From: Parvibaculum sp.
GTDB taxonomy: Bacteria > Pseudomonadota > Alphaproteobacteria > Parvibaculales > Parvibaculaceae
Length of the DNA: 37,449 bases
Direction of reading: 5' to 3'
Assembly: GCA_019635955.1 (NCBI GenBank)
Contig: JAHBYL010000027.1
Span: forward strand, 1 to 37,449
Both the position numbers and the translations under genes were made by a program. The notes under the pieces were generated by a model, which worked only from the letters and a program-made list of their open reading frames with translations, did not search any database and was not told the DNA's origin. Positions 36,550 through 37,449 of the stretch are shown here, piece by piece; position 1 is the first letter of the stretch, and each line of letters opens with the position of its first letter.

Positions 36550-37449
36550 ATGAATGTGGTTCGGCGAACGCCACGAAAGCTTCCGGTCTTTCGAACGCTT
36601 CGGGAAGTGTTCGCGATCGCGACGCGAAACTACTGGTCCTTTCTTTCGGCAGCGTCGGGGATTGTCGCAATCGTCGGTATGGGGATCGGGCTATATGTCT
36701 GGTCGGCGTATCGCGCAGGCGTTGAAGACATAGCCACTTTGCTCAGTTTGGGTGTTCCCGGCGAGAGGGGAGAGAGCCCATTCGCAATATTCACCCCGAA
36801 AATGAGCAGCCCTGAATTCTGGGCAGGCATTGCACTGATAGCCGTCGCATCGGCCATTCTCGCGGTGCAGTTGCACAGGTTCGTTTTGCTGGAAGAAGGG
36901 GCCGATGATCCGCGAGATGCCGTGTACGGACAGTATATCTGGACGACGACGAAGATCAGTCTCGTCCTTCTCGTTCTGTCGATCGGCCTCATCATTGTTC
37001 CAGGGTACTGGTTGTTGTCGTCGCTTATCGAATTCCTGTTGCAGAATCCGCGTACGGAAAACCATGTGTGGCTCGCGGGACAAGTATTCACGAATTTCGC
37101 GAGCGTGCTTGTGTCGCTCGTTTCCGTGCGAGTTCTTCTGGCATTACCGGCTGCGGCGGTCGGATGCCATGCGGGTGTTTTTCGTGCTTTCATCGCCGCA
37201 CACGGGAATACATGGCGGCTCTTCCTCTGCAGTTTTGTCGTGCGCGGTCTGGAGCTCGCACTCACCTTCACGCTCGCCGTGATTTGCACAGTTGTCTCCG
37301 GCTTCTCCCCCGGCGAGTACGGCAAACTGGCAGGCCCAGCCGGATTCGTGGCCTTCGTCATCCTGGGATTGCCTTTCTTTCTTTATCTGCTGATGGTCGA
37401 AGTCGGGCTGCTCTCCGTCGCCTATCGCGAGATCGTCGGCCTGCCGGGC
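36550..37449 (+). CDS. Multi-pass membrane protein, paralogue 3 of 3, 3' end outside window
   Basis: The frame from ATG 36550 is open to the last base, giving 300 residues with no stop, so the gene continues past the window. It starts MNVVRRTPRKLPVFRTLREVF and has the shared marks LHRFVLLEEGA, HGNTWRLF and, at the window edge, LSVAYREIVGLPG. About six hydrophobic segments are visible. It follows paralogue 2 by five bases, with AGCAGG as a weak ribosome site, so the two are translated from one message. Function is unknown. Confidence 0.75.
   Translation, partial: MNVVRRTPRKLPVFRTLREVFAIATRNYWSFLSAASGIVAIVGMGIGLYVWSAYRAGVEDIATLLSLGVPGERGESPFAIFTPKMSSPEFWAGIALIAVASAILAVQLHRFVLLEEGADDPRDAVYGQYIWTTTKISLVLLVLSIGLIIVPGYWLLSSLIEFLLQNPRTENHVWLAGQVFTNFASVLVSLVSVRVLLALPAAAVGCHAGVFRAFIAAHGNTWRLFLCSFVVRGLELALTFTLAVICTVVSGFSPGEYGKLAGPAGFVAFVILGLPFFLYLLMVEVGLLSVAYREIVGLPG

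Overview
The window is GC-rich chromosomal DNA, most likely from an alphaproteobacterium. This is inferred from the TRAP carboxylate transporter, the cluster ppx – rlmE – guaB – rsmB – TPR – guaA, the long-form ilvD, and the mix of Baeyer-Villiger, P450 and SDR oxidation genes typical of hydrocarbon- or steroid-using genera such as Parvibaculum. The genus is a guess.

Left part (1–7298): the end of a TRAP transporter operon (large permease, cut by the window edge, then the binding protein) closed by a strong terminator; a Baeyer-Villiger monooxygenase with its own promoter and overlapping inverted repeat; and, convergent to it, a DoxX-like membrane protein plus an exported carotenoid/stilbene-cleaving oxygenase. 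These last two are read away from a TetR regulator, and the shared gap holds a near-perfect 19-bp palindrome on the minus-strand promoter.

Island (7400–16524): a roughly 9.1-kb integrated element sits in the 3' end of a tRNA-Gln(CUG) gene. It is bounded by an exact 18-bp direct repeat (7400–7417 and 16507–16524). It carries an AT-rich three-segment membrane protein of unknown function, a single-chain MmeI-type (Type IIL) restriction-modification enzyme, a small orphan gene, a RepA-like RecA-fold helicase, a MobV-like relaxase and a tyrosine recombinase next to the tRNA. The control region before repA has a perfect 25-bp inverted repeat and a separate 15-bp palindrome. The gene set suggests an element that integrates, can be mobilised, may replicate after excision, and brings phage or plasmid defence as cargo.

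Core block (16582–23932): Ppx/GppA phosphatase, RlmE, GuaB, RsmB, an exported TPR protein and GuaA, all on the plus strand and mostly tightly spaced. Ppx and RlmE carry unusually basic tails.

Right part (23874–37449): an SDR that overlaps the guaA end, ilvD, a small plus-strand operon (START-like protein, two-domain VOC protein, membrane protein), a convergent membrane protein, an ArsR–ArsC fusion with a downstream VOC protein and two tandem ATCAA-N6-TTGAT operators, asd, a MarR regulator divergent from a P450–SnoaL pair, a TPR lipoprotein-sized exported protein, and three consecutive paralogous multi-pass membrane proteins, the last cut by the window end. No CRISPR array, rRNA or insertion sequence was seen.
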